DNA of 64,000 nt from Litoribacillus peritrichatus (GTDB taxonomy: Bacteria > Pseudomonadota > Gammaproteobacteria > Pseudomonadales > Litoribrevibacteraceae): positions 186,001-250,000 of the forward strand of contig NZ_BAABBN010000012.1 in NCBI RefSeq assembly GCF_039537985.1, given 5' to 3'. The position numbers were made by a program, and so were the translations under genes. Under the pieces are notes generated by a model. It saw only the letters and a list, made by a program, of their open reading frames with translations. It was not told the origin of the DNA and searched no databases. Positions 44,580 through 53,395 of this stretch are shown here, in pieces (within the stretch, counting starts at the first letter, position 1; each line of letters opens with the position of its first letter).

Positions 44580-45890
44580 AGTCGGCAGCCTTAAAATTAC
44601 CTGAGAGGCACCCACCTCTGACTTATTAAAAATCAAAGCGCCACCAATTCGCTGTACCAAAGTTTTTACTAAAAACAGTCCCAGCCGTACATTGCCGTTT
44701 TGGTCAGTGATCGGCATATTGTTTTCTAACATCTTCTTTAAATGCTCCGGCATGCCTGAACCAGTATCTTCAATGATGACATCAACCGAGTTGTTTTCTT
44801 GTCTCGTTATGATCCGAATAAAATGAGAAGAAACCCGGGCGGCATTGTCGAGTAAATTAATAATCGCCTGTGCCAATAACTTGTCAGTGATAATTTCGGT
44901 ATCGTCTGTCGCTGTGAGTTCTTTTTCTAACACCATACTCGGATTAAGGTGACACCAGTTATCAGCCACTTCATTGACAAAGCGATTTACGGATTGCTCT
45001 GTGGCACTCATCGCTCTTGGCTGCCTTACCACGGTCATCAAATCGTTCAGGGACTGACTGCATCGATTTACTTGTCTTTCTAACAAATTCAAAGTGGGCT
45101 TAAATTGATCCTGATCTATAAGAGATTCTTTTAATTCGTCCGAGATAAGTTGAATAGCATTTAAAGGCGTACCTAACTCATGTGCGGCACCAGCGGCTAA
45201 CATCCCTAATTTTAAGATTTCAGCTTCCGAATAGGCTTGCTGCTGTATTCTGTAGAGTTCCTGATCCCGCTCACGGAGGTTTTTAGACATCTGCACCACA
45301 AATAAAGCCACTAAAATGGCGGTTATCAAATACCCCAGCAACATCCCATGCAAGTGCATATTAAAAATGTCGTCATTATTAGCACCGGCCATATCACCAT
45401 GCATCCCATGATGCATATTGGCGGACATCGAATGGTTCGAAAGCCCCTGCACCTCATAATTAAAATACGACAACAGGAGATACGCTAACCCCGTCACAGC
45501 AACAATGGCCCACGTCTGTTTAGGCGTTAGCAAAATTGCCGCGATGACCACCTGCAATATAAAAAACCCTATAAACGGGTTTGATGCACCGCCACTGAAG
45601 TAAATCAGAACCGCCAACGCAGCCACATCTATAAGCAATTGCACGAACACTTCATGGTTAGAAATATTGAGTTGATCCTGTTGCTGCTTCAATCGAAAGC
45701 CAGTGAATACATTCACCAAAACCAACACAGCAATGCTCACCAACATAGGTTCAATTGGTAAGCTAATATCTAATCCGAAGTGGACAAACAGCACTGATAA
45801 TAACTGCCCTAGAATGGCAATATTTCTCAACCAGAACAGTAACTTCAGGTTTTTATTCTGGTTTAATTTTTCTAACACAATTTCAGACAT
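44562..45890 (-). CDS. regB: RegB/PrrB/ActS-type redox sensor kinase with a His/Met-rich loop
   Basis: 442 residues with six membrane helices (about 14-40, 48-66, 84-99, 107-121, 128-142, 185-200). The quinone-site heptapeptide GGASNPF (100-106) and the phospho-acceptor H237 in HELGTPLNAI define RegB. The redox-active Cys position appears as C277 in NRCSQSL. Between helices five and six is a His/Met-rich stretch at 153-183, with HSMSANMHHGMHGDM and NMHLHGM; family RegB has only a conserved H..GM there, so the rest is an addition. Metal (copper) sensing is an inference. Confidence 0.88.
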   Translation of the reverse strand: MSEIVLEKLNQNKNLKLLFWLRNIAILGQLLSVLFVHFGLDISLPIEPMLVSIAVLVLVNVFTGFRLKQQQDQLNISNHEVFVQLLIDVAALAVLIYFSGGASNPFIGFFILQVVIAAILLTPKQTWAIVAVTGLAYLLLSYFNYEVQGLSNHSMSANMHHGMHGDMAGANNDDIFNMHLHGMLLGYLITAILVALFVVQMSKNLRERDQELYRIQQQAYSEAEILKLGMLAAGAAHELGTPLNAIQLISDELKESLIDQDQFKPTLNLLERQVNRCSQSLNDLMTVVRQPRAMSATEQSVNRFVNEVADNWCHLNPSMVLEKELTATDDTEIITDKLLAQAIINLLDNAARVSSHFIRIITRQENNSVDVIIEDTGSGMPEHLKKMLENNMPITDQNGNVRLGLFLVKTLVQRIGGALIFNKSEVGASQVILRLPTVPYKT

Positions 45891-46034
45891 AACCGCATTA
45901 TCCCGCAGACAAAAAAATAGTCACTGTGACAAATTGTCGCACCTTAGGTGAAGACAGGACGAAAGACGAGTGTTTATCTCACTTTCAGCAAAAATGGTTA
46001 TAATAGCGAAAAGCCAAACATTTGAGGTAAATCA

Positions 46035-46310
46035 ATGATCGCATGTGCCAGACACATACTCGTTAAAACCAGAGACGAAGCGGATAAGCTTAAAAAACGA
46101 ATTGCAAAGGGAGAAGACTTTGGAAAATTAGCCAAAAAGTACTCACAGTGCCCTTCCGCAAAGAAAGGTGGGGATCTTGGTGAGTTCAAGCCCGGTCAAA
46201 TGGTCAAAGCATTTGATAATGTCGTGTTCAAAAAAGCAGTACTGGAAGTGCATGGGCCGGTTAAAACCCAGTTTGGGTTCCATCTTATCCAAACGATTTA
46301 TCGCCAGTAA
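46035..46310 (+). CDS. ppiC: PpiC-type parvulin peptidyl-prolyl isomerase
   Basis: 91 residues: the whole protein is one rotamase domain, with HILVKTRDEAD, a conserved Cys-Pro in SQCPSAKKGGDLGEF and FGFHLIQTI. Small single-domain cytoplasmic parvulin. Start has GAGG 10 nt upstream. Its 3' end overlaps the convergent SGNH gene by 26 nt. Confidence 0.95.
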   Translation: MIACARHILVKTRDEADKLKKRIAKGEDFGKLAKKYSQCPSAKKGGDLGEFKPGQMVKAFDNVVFKKAVLEVHGPVKTQFGFHLIQTIYRQ

Positions 46311-47001
46311 TACAGCGGGCCAAGGTTTCTGCCCATTGTTTATAAAGCTCTGGCCCCGGATGAAAACCGTCTGAGGCCATTAATGCCGAATCCAGCTCAA
46401 AGCCGGGTTCAACCAGCTCACACCACGAATGTTCTTTAACGAGTGTTGCCAGTTGCACATTCAATTCATAAGCCCGATGCCCTAAACACCACCGCAACGG
46501 CTGTGGTAATGCGGGAAACGCATTCATCGGCGGCACGACTGTCATCAAAATACGACTTGCTGAAAATTTAGTTCGAAGGGTACGAACAAGCGCAGATTGC
46601 TGTTTCTTCCATTCCTGAGGCTGGACGCTGCTGGTAACATCATTGACCCCGATGGATGTGATCACAACATCAAACGTCTCTGCATCCATGGTTGCCAGAC
46701 GGGATAAGACATCCTGAGTTTTATCCCCCGTATTCGCTTCCAGGCGCCAGTTAACGGTATAACGCTTCGCTAATCGAGCAACCAGCTGGCCAGACAGCGC
46801 CTGGGACTGGCTTTCCACGCCAACACCAGCGGCTGCCGAATCCCCAAGGATGAGCACCTTAATCGCAGGGCCGGAACCGATGGAGCCAAATCTAGGCCCT
46901 TCTGCTTCAGGTAGCCTGGGAGTTGTCATACGAACCCAAATGCCCTGTGGAAGCAAGACCGGAATCAACAAAAGCGTAGAAAGCGTATTAAACATCATCA
47001 A
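46285..47001 (-). CDS. SGNH/GDSL-family hydrolase
   Basis: 238 residues. Catalytic block I is LGDSAAAGVG (Ser near residue 55), GVND forms block III, and DGFHPG near residue 215 forms block V with the Asp/His pair. A hydrophobic N-terminus (LLIPVLLPQG) is not a clean signal peptide. Esterase or lipase-type acyl hydrolase on unknown substrate. Convergent with ppiC. Confidence 0.85.
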   Translation of the reverse strand: MMMFNTLSTLLLIPVLLPQGIWVRMTTPRLPEAEGPRFGSIGSGPAIKVLILGDSAAAGVGVESQSQALSGQLVARLAKRYTVNWRLEANTGDKTQDVLSRLATMDAETFDVVITSIGVNDVTSSVQPQEWKKQQSALVRTLRTKFSASRILMTVVPPMNAFPALPQPLRWCLGHRAYELNVQLATLVKEHSWCELVEPGFELDSALMASDGFHPGPELYKQWAETLARCITGDKSFG

Positions 47002-47050
47002 ACCAGTCCCTTGCTTTAAACTCTTAAGAAACTAAACCGGTCGTTTCGGC

Positions 47051-47302
47051 TCAGTGTTGATTAGCGCCCTGTAAAAATTCAAGAATGGTATAGCCTTCAA
47101 CGCCTGCCGTCACAACCATGACTCCGATAAAAATGGGCATTGCGACGTAAGTAAAACGAAAACAAATCATCCCTTTCTTATCGCCGAGTGTCGCTCGCAT
47201 CATTTTCAAACGGCCATCCGTGTCTTGACACTTAACACTGCGATAACCAAAAATAAGCGCGATCAACCAACACGCCAACCCAATTGCAATCGTTACTGCA
47301 TT
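47051..47302 (-). CDS. Small hypothetical membrane protein
   Basis: About 83 residues from the ATG at 47302 (a longer frame reaches 47335). Two predicted helices, ITAIGLACWLIALIFGY-like at the N-terminus and FIGVMVVTAGVEGYTI near the C-terminus, separated by a basic, Asp/Lys-rich loop. No family recognised. The gap to the next gene is filled by a MITE-like element. Confidence 0.6.
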   Translation of the reverse strand, partial: NAVTIAIGLACWLIALIFGYRSVKCQDTDGRLKMMRATLGDKKGMICFRFTYVAMPIFIGVMVVTAGVEGYTILEFLQGANQH

Positions 47303-47386
47303 CATTTTTACAACCCAAATTAATTTTTTGCGCATTATAAATCATCATCAAAAATACAAAACCTCTATTCAGGATTTATATTTTCA
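47303..47386. other. Intergenic leader without identified gene
   Basis: AT-rich stretch between the 94-codon frame and the MITE. I see no ORF, strong hairpin or recognisable promoter. Confidence 0.5.
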
Positions 47387-47651
47387 GGGAGCCTCTGAAC
47401 AAGTCTATTGATCTCTGCACGCGCTTGTAAGGCTTTAATGCAAGGCGAAGTTAGACGTTAATGGTTATTCCCTTAACTAAAACTTCAACGAAGCAGTAAA
47501 AACTTACAAGCCGTGCCTTTCAGGGCGTTTAGAGCAATTCAATTTCATTGTTGCAACTTTTTGATGGAACCCGTTAAACCTGCAAAATTGCGCCTCGAAC
47601 TTGAATTGCCCTAATAAGCCAGAGTTTTAAGAGACTTAATCAGAGGCTCCC
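47387..47651. mobile_element. 265-bp MITE-like element with ~20-bp terminal inverted repeats
   Basis: GGGAGCCTCTGA at 47387-47398 and its exact complement at 47640-47651 bound a 265-bp, ORF-free stretch; extended to 20 nt, the two ends match at 18 positions. Inside are GCTTGTAAG and CTTACAAGC, a 9-bp inverted repeat. The ends resemble those of some IS5-family elements, from memory, so it may be a nonautonomous derivative; no transposase is present. No target duplication is clear. Confidence 0.75.
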
Positions 47652-47856
47652 TAGCAATTCGCTCGATACAATGCTGACAAATACACGCAGTATTTTGCTG
47701 CTCTTTCGTTAAAAAGCGCTGATAGTTTTCAGGAAATTCCATTTGTGTGCACCAACAACCATCAGAATTGCCAGCGCATGTTCTGGGCGGCTCAGCCCCT
47801 GCCATTGAGCAAGCATTCGAGCCTCCACACAAAGGACAAACCTTAGGATCGTTCAA
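47611..47856 (-). CDS. Cysteine-rich CWC protein with MITE-derived C-terminus
   Basis: 81 residues from a TTG start overlapping the upstream hydrolase gene by 14 nt. CPLCGGSNACSMA and NSDGCWCTQM are the CWC zinc-binding motifs, with a further CICQHC near the end. After CIERIA the frame enters the MITE and the last 13 residues (REPLIKSLKTLAY) and the stop are element-encoded. Read through the pre-insertion join, the gene would end CIERIAMKI. Function of the family is unknown. Confidence 0.7.
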   Translation of the reverse strand: MNDPKVCPLCGGSNACSMAGAEPPRTCAGNSDGCWCTQMEFPENYQRFLTKEQQNTACICQHCIERIAREPLIKSLKTLAY

Positions 47857-49036
47857 CTAACCAATCCGCAACCATAGGCCAAATTTCTGCCGGTGATTTA
47901 CTTCCGGACAGAATTCCCATGTGTCCACCCGGTACCAATTCAAGACGCGTTTCCTTACTGGACACCAACTCTAACAGTTTCGCGCCACAATCTGGGGTTA
48001 CGACCGGGTCTTGCTTACCGCAGACCATAAAGAGATTGGCTGTCACATCCGAAAACTGGCCTCTTGAATTCCGGAATGGCAACTCACCTTTGGCCAAAAC
48101 ATTATCCGTCAATAAGAATTGAACTACGTCCTGCATGATAGCGCCAGGGTAAGCCACCATGTCATCCAAAAAAGCACCATTAGTGGCATGAGAAATCACA
48201 TACTCTTCGTCATGAAGGTTACGCAATAAATCCAGATACCCCTGAATGCTGCCAACAGGGTTAGTCAGTTTGAAAGCAACTGAGTTGGCCCAACCCGGTG
48301 AACGCCACCAGCGCTGAGGCGTGTTATGCACCCGCCAGCCAGTACGCTTTTCTAACCAACGTAAGTTTTTAGAGATTCGCTGATAATGCACGCCTAATTC
48401 ACCATTGGCATGATAATCACAGGGCGCACCAATCAGGGCAACATTTTCTATATCTTTGTCCATGGACGCATAACAAGCACTGAACAAGCCCCCCAGACTC
48501 CAACCATGAAGAGACAACTTGGTTTTGCCGCAGTGCTCTCTCACTTTGGAAATCATTTCAGGCAATAACTCAGTGATATAGGTTTCAAACGAGAAGTGGT
48601 TCTGACGCCAACCCGGTCTTCCCCAGTCCACAAGATAAAGCTCGAAGCCCCTGGCCCGGAGATACTTAACCAAACTACGATCCGCAAACAGATCATAGAT
48701 GTACATATTTACTGCCAAAGGCGCGACGAGAACCAAAGGCACTGCATGGGTTTCTTTCTCAACAACAAGGGTATTAAAACCGCCCTTTCCATCGGCTACC
48801 ACAATGGAATCTTCTTCCAATGGCGGGTAGTAACGCAGCGTGACAATGTCTTTCTGATGAACGACATCAAACTTGGTTTTTTCTGCCTGCACTAATGACC
48901 CGGCTTTAAAAAATCGCTGTTTGGCGTTTTCTGTGGTTTTTCTAACCAGACTGACCACTTCAGTCTGCTTTTGCATTCCCGTTTTCAGGCTCTTTTTAAA
49001 GTTGTTATTTATAATTCGGCGAGCTGTTTGTTGCAT
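47843..49036 (-). CDS. PhaC-like alpha/beta hydrolase
   Basis: 397 residues. PLVLVAPLAVNMYIYDLFADRSLVKYLRARGFELYLVDWGRPG is the PhaC-type lid-and-strand segment. The nucleophile elbow is GWSLGG, with Ser instead of the Cys of class I/III PHA synthases (GxCxG). The late catalytic Asp and His lie in GKQDPVVTP and PGGHMG. So it may be a depolymerase or an esterase in the PhaC superfamily rather than a polymer synthase. No PHA neighbours. Confidence 0.78.
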   Translation of the reverse strand: MQQTARRIINNNFKKSLKTGMQKQTEVVSLVRKTTENAKQRFFKAGSLVQAEKTKFDVVHQKDIVTLRYYPPLEEDSIVVADGKGGFNTLVVEKETHAVPLVLVAPLAVNMYIYDLFADRSLVKYLRARGFELYLVDWGRPGWRQNHFSFETYITELLPEMISKVREHCGKTKLSLHGWSLGGLFSACYASMDKDIENVALIGAPCDYHANGELGVHYQRISKNLRWLEKRTGWRVHNTPQRWWRSPGWANSVAFKLTNPVGSIQGYLDLLRNLHDEEYVISHATNGAFLDDMVAYPGAIMQDVVQFLLTDNVLAKGELPFRNSRGQFSDVTANLFMVCGKQDPVVTPDCGAKLLELVSSKETRLELVPGGHMGILSGSKSPAEIWPMVADWLVERS

Positions 49037-49266
49037 TACGATTCCCTAAACATCCAGATTGACCGCAGTTTAGAGGTTTTTGACTTCGAGGTCATTTTTT
49101 TGCACGCCAAGCTGCAAGCTGATTTGAGTCGTGGTTCCAAACCCAATACATCACTCAATAGCAGTACTCTTAAAGACTCAACGATTTTTTCTGTGCCTGA
49201 GATTCCTTATTCATCGAGAAAAGGTTATTGTTTCATAGGCTTAAACAGAACATACGGACGTACAAT

Positions 49267-51009
49267 ATGAGTGAATGGCACCTTCACAGCGAATCTCGTT
49301 TTACCGTGGGTCAAAAGTCCATCGCGGGTAAAAAACCTGAAAATGAAGATGCCATCGGCATTAGAATTCCTGAAGGAACACTCCTCAGTAGCAAAGGTGC
49401 GGTCGCCGTCATCGCCGACGGTGTCAGCGCAGCGGAAGCCGGCAAAGAAGCCAGTGAAACCTGTGTGCATAATTTTCTCTACGATTACTACTCCACGCCA
49501 GACACCTGGTCTGTCAAAAAATCCACCACCAAAGTTTTGACTGCTCTCAATCGCTGGCTATATGGTCAGGGGCGGCACTTTATTGATGCCGGGAAAGGTT
49601 ACGTCAGTACCTTCAGTTGCATCGTATTCAAGTCCCACACCGCAACGGTATTTCATGTCGGAGACAGCCGCATATACCGGTTGAGGGGGCAAGATCTGGA
49701 ACAGCTGACCCGAGACCACACCACCTACATCAGCGACAAACAATCCTACCTGGCCAGAGCCATGGGCCTGGACATCAATCTCGATGTGGACTGCCGCTCC
49801 CTGGACGTTGAGCAAGACGATATCTTCTTTTTAAGTACCGATGGCATTCACGATTTTCTTCCTGACAAAAAAATCAAAGAAGTCTTACTAAAAGCATCCG
49901 AGCCAGAATTAACTGACTTCGAAGACCTCTGCCAACTCCTGATCGACCAGGCTTTATCAAATGACAGCGGCGACAACTTAAGCTGTCAAATTCTCAGAGT
50001 GGACAAACTGCCGAAGCAAAACGTCAATGACGTAACACAAAAATTGACGGAGCTCCCCTTCCCTCCTTACTTGAAAGAAGGGCTGACTTTAGACGGTTAC
50101 AAAATTGAAAAAGAATTACATGCAAGTAATCGCAGCCAACTGTACCTGGTGACAGACACCGAAACCGGCAACCGGTACTGCATGAAAACACCTTCTGTTA
50201 ATTACGAAGACGATCCGGCCTACATAGAAAGATTCATCATGGAGAGCTGGATCGGCAGCCGGATTCAAAACTCTCACGTCATCAAAGTGATTGAAACTCA
50301 TCGGCGAAAGTCCTGCCTGTATTACCTGACCGAATACGTAGACGGCATTACCTTGGAACAGTGGATTAACGAACACCCCAAGCCCCCCATTCAGGAAGTG
50401 CTCTACATTTTTGAACAGATTATAAAAGGCGTTCGGGCATTTCATCGTAAAGAAACGCTTCATCAGGATCTCAAGCCTGGCAACATCATGCTGGATCGAA
50501 ACGGTGAAGCCAAGATCATAGACTTTGGTTCCTGCTATGCCAAAGGTGTTGCCGAAATTTCATCGCCAATCGAGCAGGACGGCATTCTTGGTACAGCAGG
50601 CTACTCTGCACCTGAAACCGTCTTGTCCTTTAAAAGCTCCATCCGTTCAGAAGTCTTTTCACTGGGTGTTATCTTGTATGAAATGATGACAGGTAAAGAG
50701 CCTTTTGAAGGAAAACTGAACCACTGCCGAAGTAAGGGCGCTTATCTGCGACTGAAGTACATCCCTAGTTTTGAAGTGAACCCATTAGTGCCATTCTGGG
50801 CGGACGGTGCCATTCGTAAAGCACTCAGATACGAGCCTGAGCGACGCCATCAAGACATTTCAGAATTCTTGTATGAACTGCAGCACCCTAATCCAAAATA
50901 CAAAAAAGTAAACGATTCCGTCTTAGCCGATCGTAATCCGGTGCTTATGTGGCAGATCATTTCGGGCATGCTATTCACAGCCCTTTGCATTTCATTGTAC
51001 TTTCGATAA
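49267..51009 (+). CDS. PP2C phosphatase fused to Ser/Thr kinase
   Basis: 580 residues from the ATG at 49267 (the frame reaches 49228). N-terminal PP2C domain with KPENEDAIG, IADGVSAAEAGKEAS (metal Asp residues) and FHVGDSRIYRL, followed by a protein kinase domain (about 265-530) with GYKIEKELHASNRSQLYLV (modified Gly loop), catalytic HQDLKPGNIM (HRD changed to HQD), DFGS and APE. A C-terminal membrane helix (about 555-577) anchors it. The combination is a self-contained phospho-switch. Changing HRD to HQD retains the Asp. It is convergent with nnrS. Confidence 0.9.
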   Translation: MSEWHLHSESRFTVGQKSIAGKKPENEDAIGIRIPEGTLLSSKGAVAVIADGVSAAEAGKEASETCVHNFLYDYYSTPDTWSVKKSTTKVLTALNRWLYGQGRHFIDAGKGYVSTFSCIVFKSHTATVFHVGDSRIYRLRGQDLEQLTRDHTTYISDKQSYLARAMGLDINLDVDCRSLDVEQDDIFFLSTDGIHDFLPDKKIKEVLLKASEPELTDFEDLCQLLIDQALSNDSGDNLSCQILRVDKLPKQNVNDVTQKLTELPFPPYLKEGLTLDGYKIEKELHASNRSQLYLVTDTETGNRYCMKTPSVNYEDDPAYIERFIMESWIGSRIQNSHVIKVIETHRRKSCLYYLTEYVDGITLEQWINEHPKPPIQEVLYIFEQIIKGVRAFHRKETLHQDLKPGNIMLDRNGEAKIIDFGSCYAKGVAEISSPIEQDGILGTAGYSAPETVLSFKSSIRSEVFSLGVILYEMMTGKEPFEGKLNHCRSKGAYLRLKYIPSFEVNPLVPFWADGAIRKALRYEPERRHQDISEFLYELQHPNPKYKKVNDSVLADRNPVLMWQIISGMLFTALCISLYFR

Positions 51010-51086
51010 ACGCTTAAAAGGTGAACAAACAGTAAGATTGTGTGAAAAACGATTTTTCACACCATTTTACATCGCGTTCTCATTTC

Positions 51087-52286
51087 TCACCCAGGTCGTC
51101 CATCGGGTCTAGGCTTCCAGAAATCCGCGCCATACACCACACAAAAAATACCATAGGCCAAAACCCAAAACACACCCGCCAAGGCAATGCCGACGTTCGT
51201 AAAAGACGGGAACAACCATGGAATGACAACTCGGGCAATGGCAGACACCAGAATCAAACCGAATGCCAGGCTCATAATTTTCACAGGTTTTAAAGGTCGG
51301 CCCATGTGCCCTAAACTGACCCTTGAGATCATAGATAAGATCATGCCTCCGATCGCGCCTACCGTTAATGCGTGCAAGGCAATACTCAACGTAGGAACCA
51401 CATTGATGAAATACAGAAACAACGTTAAAAAGCCAAAAGGCACAAACGCGTAAGCAAAGTGTAACGACCACAACAAAGGCACTTTGCCACACAACCAGAA
51501 CTGCCAACGCCAGAACCGATAACCATTCGCCAATGCAGCAACTAAACTCACAAACGCTAAAAACACTGCATTCAGCGTAGAAAACCCAACAAACGCTGAA
51601 ACCAGCAGAATCAACAACGAAATGATCGAAACGGCATCAACCCAACGAATCGCCTCTACTCTAGGAACGCCCAACCCATTTGCAGTGAAAAACGGAACCA
51701 CCCGCCCGCCAATAATCACAATCATCAGAGTAATTACAAATACAGCACCATGAATGGCCGACATCGATAAACCCAGATCCCCTCTTACAATGCCGACGTG
51801 ACTCGCCACATTTAACAACGCCAACATTAAAAGCATGGGTACGAACATAAGGTTTCGCCACATCTTGGCTTTAATCACAGGATATGCCATCGCCGCTGCG
51901 ACCATCACTAGATAAAGCACATCTCCGATCAAAACCAACACAGCCGGTAAAGACGCCCCAAATGCGATCAATCCTCGCCCTAACAACCAAGAACCTGCCA
52001 AAACCGCCAATAAAGGCCCTTTGATGCCAGGTACGCCCGTCCAGTTTTGAACGGCCGTCAGCAAAAAACCACCAACAATGGCACTGCCAAAACCAAACAA
52101 CATTTCATGGCTATGCCACCAAATAGGTCCACCGTAGGGTTGCCAATTAAATGGGAACAACCAAAAGAATACCCACCAAGCCATCAACAACGTTGAAAAC
52201 AAGGTGCCTAAAAAGAACATAGGTCTGAATGCCAACCTCAAAATTGGGGCAGGCAATTTAGGGCTTGCAGAAACAGAATCATTCAT
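51087..52286 (-). CDS. nnrS: NnrS family membrane protein
   Basis: 399 residues with about 12 membrane helices. RLAFRPMFFLGTLFSTLLMAWWV at the start, WWHSHEMLFGFGSAIVGGFLLTAVQNWTG, IHAL/TVGAIGGMILSMISRVSLGHMGR near the end, are NnrS signatures (His and Met residues for haem or copper). NnrS is linked to nitrosative stress and denitrification. Plain NnrS assignment is strong; its role here is inferred. The kinase neighbour is convergent. Confidence 0.92.
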   Translation of the reverse strand: MNDSVSASPKLPAPILRLAFRPMFFLGTLFSTLLMAWWVFFWLFPFNWQPYGGPIWWHSHEMLFGFGSAIVGGFLLTAVQNWTGVPGIKGPLLAVLAGSWLLGRGLIAFGASLPAVLVLIGDVLYLVMVAAAMAYPVIKAKMWRNLMFVPMLLMLALLNVASHVGIVRGDLGLSMSAIHGAVFVITLMIVIIGGRVVPFFTANGLGVPRVEAIRWVDAVSIISLLILLVSAFVGFSTLNAVFLAFVSLVAALANGYRFWRWQFWLCGKVPLLWSLHFAYAFVPFGFLTLFLYFINVVPTLSIALHALTVGAIGGMILSMISRVSLGHMGRPLKPVKIMSLAFGLILVSAIARVVIPWLFPSFTNVGIALAGVFWVLAYGIFCVVYGADFWKPRPDGRPG

Positions 52287-52401
52287 AGGCGATATCCGAG
52301 GTCAATCATCAATAAGTACAGCGAAGAGTAGAATAGTTCGCATTATCACCGCATTCACTTTGTCACTCTCTGAGCCAGATCAAAAAACTCTTGATAATAA
52401 A

Positions 52402-52425
52402 AAAGGGCCTTAAAAAAAGCCCTTT
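52402..52425 (-). terminator. Terminator of the solute-binding-protein gene
   Basis: AAAGGGC (52402-52408) pairs with GCCCTTT (52419-52425); on the minus strand a T-run follows. It is 35 nt beyond the stop at 52460. Confidence 0.7.
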
Positions 52426-52459
52426 CTATCCAAACAACAAAAATTCTAATAACTGAAAC

Positions 52460-53197
52460 TTACTTGTATTCACCCCGACGAGAAGCGTCCAGATATTTTT
52501 GATAACGACCATCATCCTGAAGTTTTTTCAGGCCCCGATTAAACGCCTCTAACAAACGCTGAGCATTGGGCGACTTTTTAGAAAAAATCACCGAATAATT
52601 TCGGGATTTAAGCGTTTTCGGGTCTGCTGTGATTTTATCTGCCAGGTTCAGCTTGTTCAGAGTTTCATGACCCACTTCGGTATCTTCCAAAACAATATCT
52701 AAGCGGCCTGCCGCAAGTTTTTTATAATTACCTACGTCTTTACCAATGCGCTCAACCTTCAAAACGCCCTGCTTTTCAAGCTCTTCAATGCCATAAGCAT
52801 AACCAATCACGCCGCCCATTTTGTATTTCGCCAGGTCTTCGGCCTTATCCCACGTTAACGGCTTGTCTTTAAGATGAAAAAGAGACGTACCCAACTGAGC
52901 AACCACATCCGAATACATGAAATCTTTCGCACGCTCTTCGTTGTACCCCCAAATCAATGTCCCCTCGAATTTACCGGACTTGGCATCTTCAAAGCCTCGC
53001 TTCCAAGGAAGGAACACATATTCAACTTCAATGCCTTCTTCGGCAAAAGCCTCTGTCACGATATGGGAAATATACCCATTGTGTTTCAACCCTTTAGAAA
53101 GGTACGGAGCCCATTCACCATTCGCCAACGTAATTTTTTCAGCAAAACTCAAATTAGTAACCAGCGCAAGCGCCATAAGCATGATAAAGCGTGACAT
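52460..53197 (-). CDS. Periplasmic solute-binding protein, family 3
   Basis: 245 residues, signal peptide (MSRFIMLMALALVTNLSFA) and a two-lobe SBP_bac_3 domain. LANGEWAPYLSKGLKHNGYISHIVTEAFAEEGIEVEYVFLPWKRGFEDAKSGKFEGTLIW is typical for the amino-acid-type fold in which Arg and Asp ligands bind polar substrates. No transporter permease is adjacent, so it may be a free sensor-type binding protein. Followed by a terminator. Confidence 0.88.
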   Translation of the reverse strand: MSRFIMLMALALVTNLSFAEKITLANGEWAPYLSKGLKHNGYISHIVTEAFAEEGIEVEYVFLPWKRGFEDAKSGKFEGTLIWGYNEERAKDFMYSDVVAQLGTSLFHLKDKPLTWDKAEDLAKYKMGGVIGYAYGIEELEKQGVLKVERIGKDVGNYKKLAAGRLDIVLEDTEVGHETLNKLNLADKITADPKTLKSRNYSVIFSKKSPNAQRLLEAFNRGLKKLQDDGRYQKYLDASRRGEYK

Positions 53198-53395
53198 TTT
53201 TCCTCCTTTTTATTCGAAAAATCCACCCTTATCAATATAGACAATACATTCAAACTAATGACAAATTCTTATAAAAATGCACACCAATGCCTCTATTTCA
53301 TGTCCCATCCGGACTTGATAAGCAAATAGTTGGATTGGCAGAACCTCAAAACCCTACCCATACTGAATAAAAAGCCACAAATTTATGGATAAACA

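Noticed and set aside
47387..47651. Remnant of a complete insertion sequence
   Set aside because: There is no transposase fragment in any frame; the size and ends fit a MITE better.
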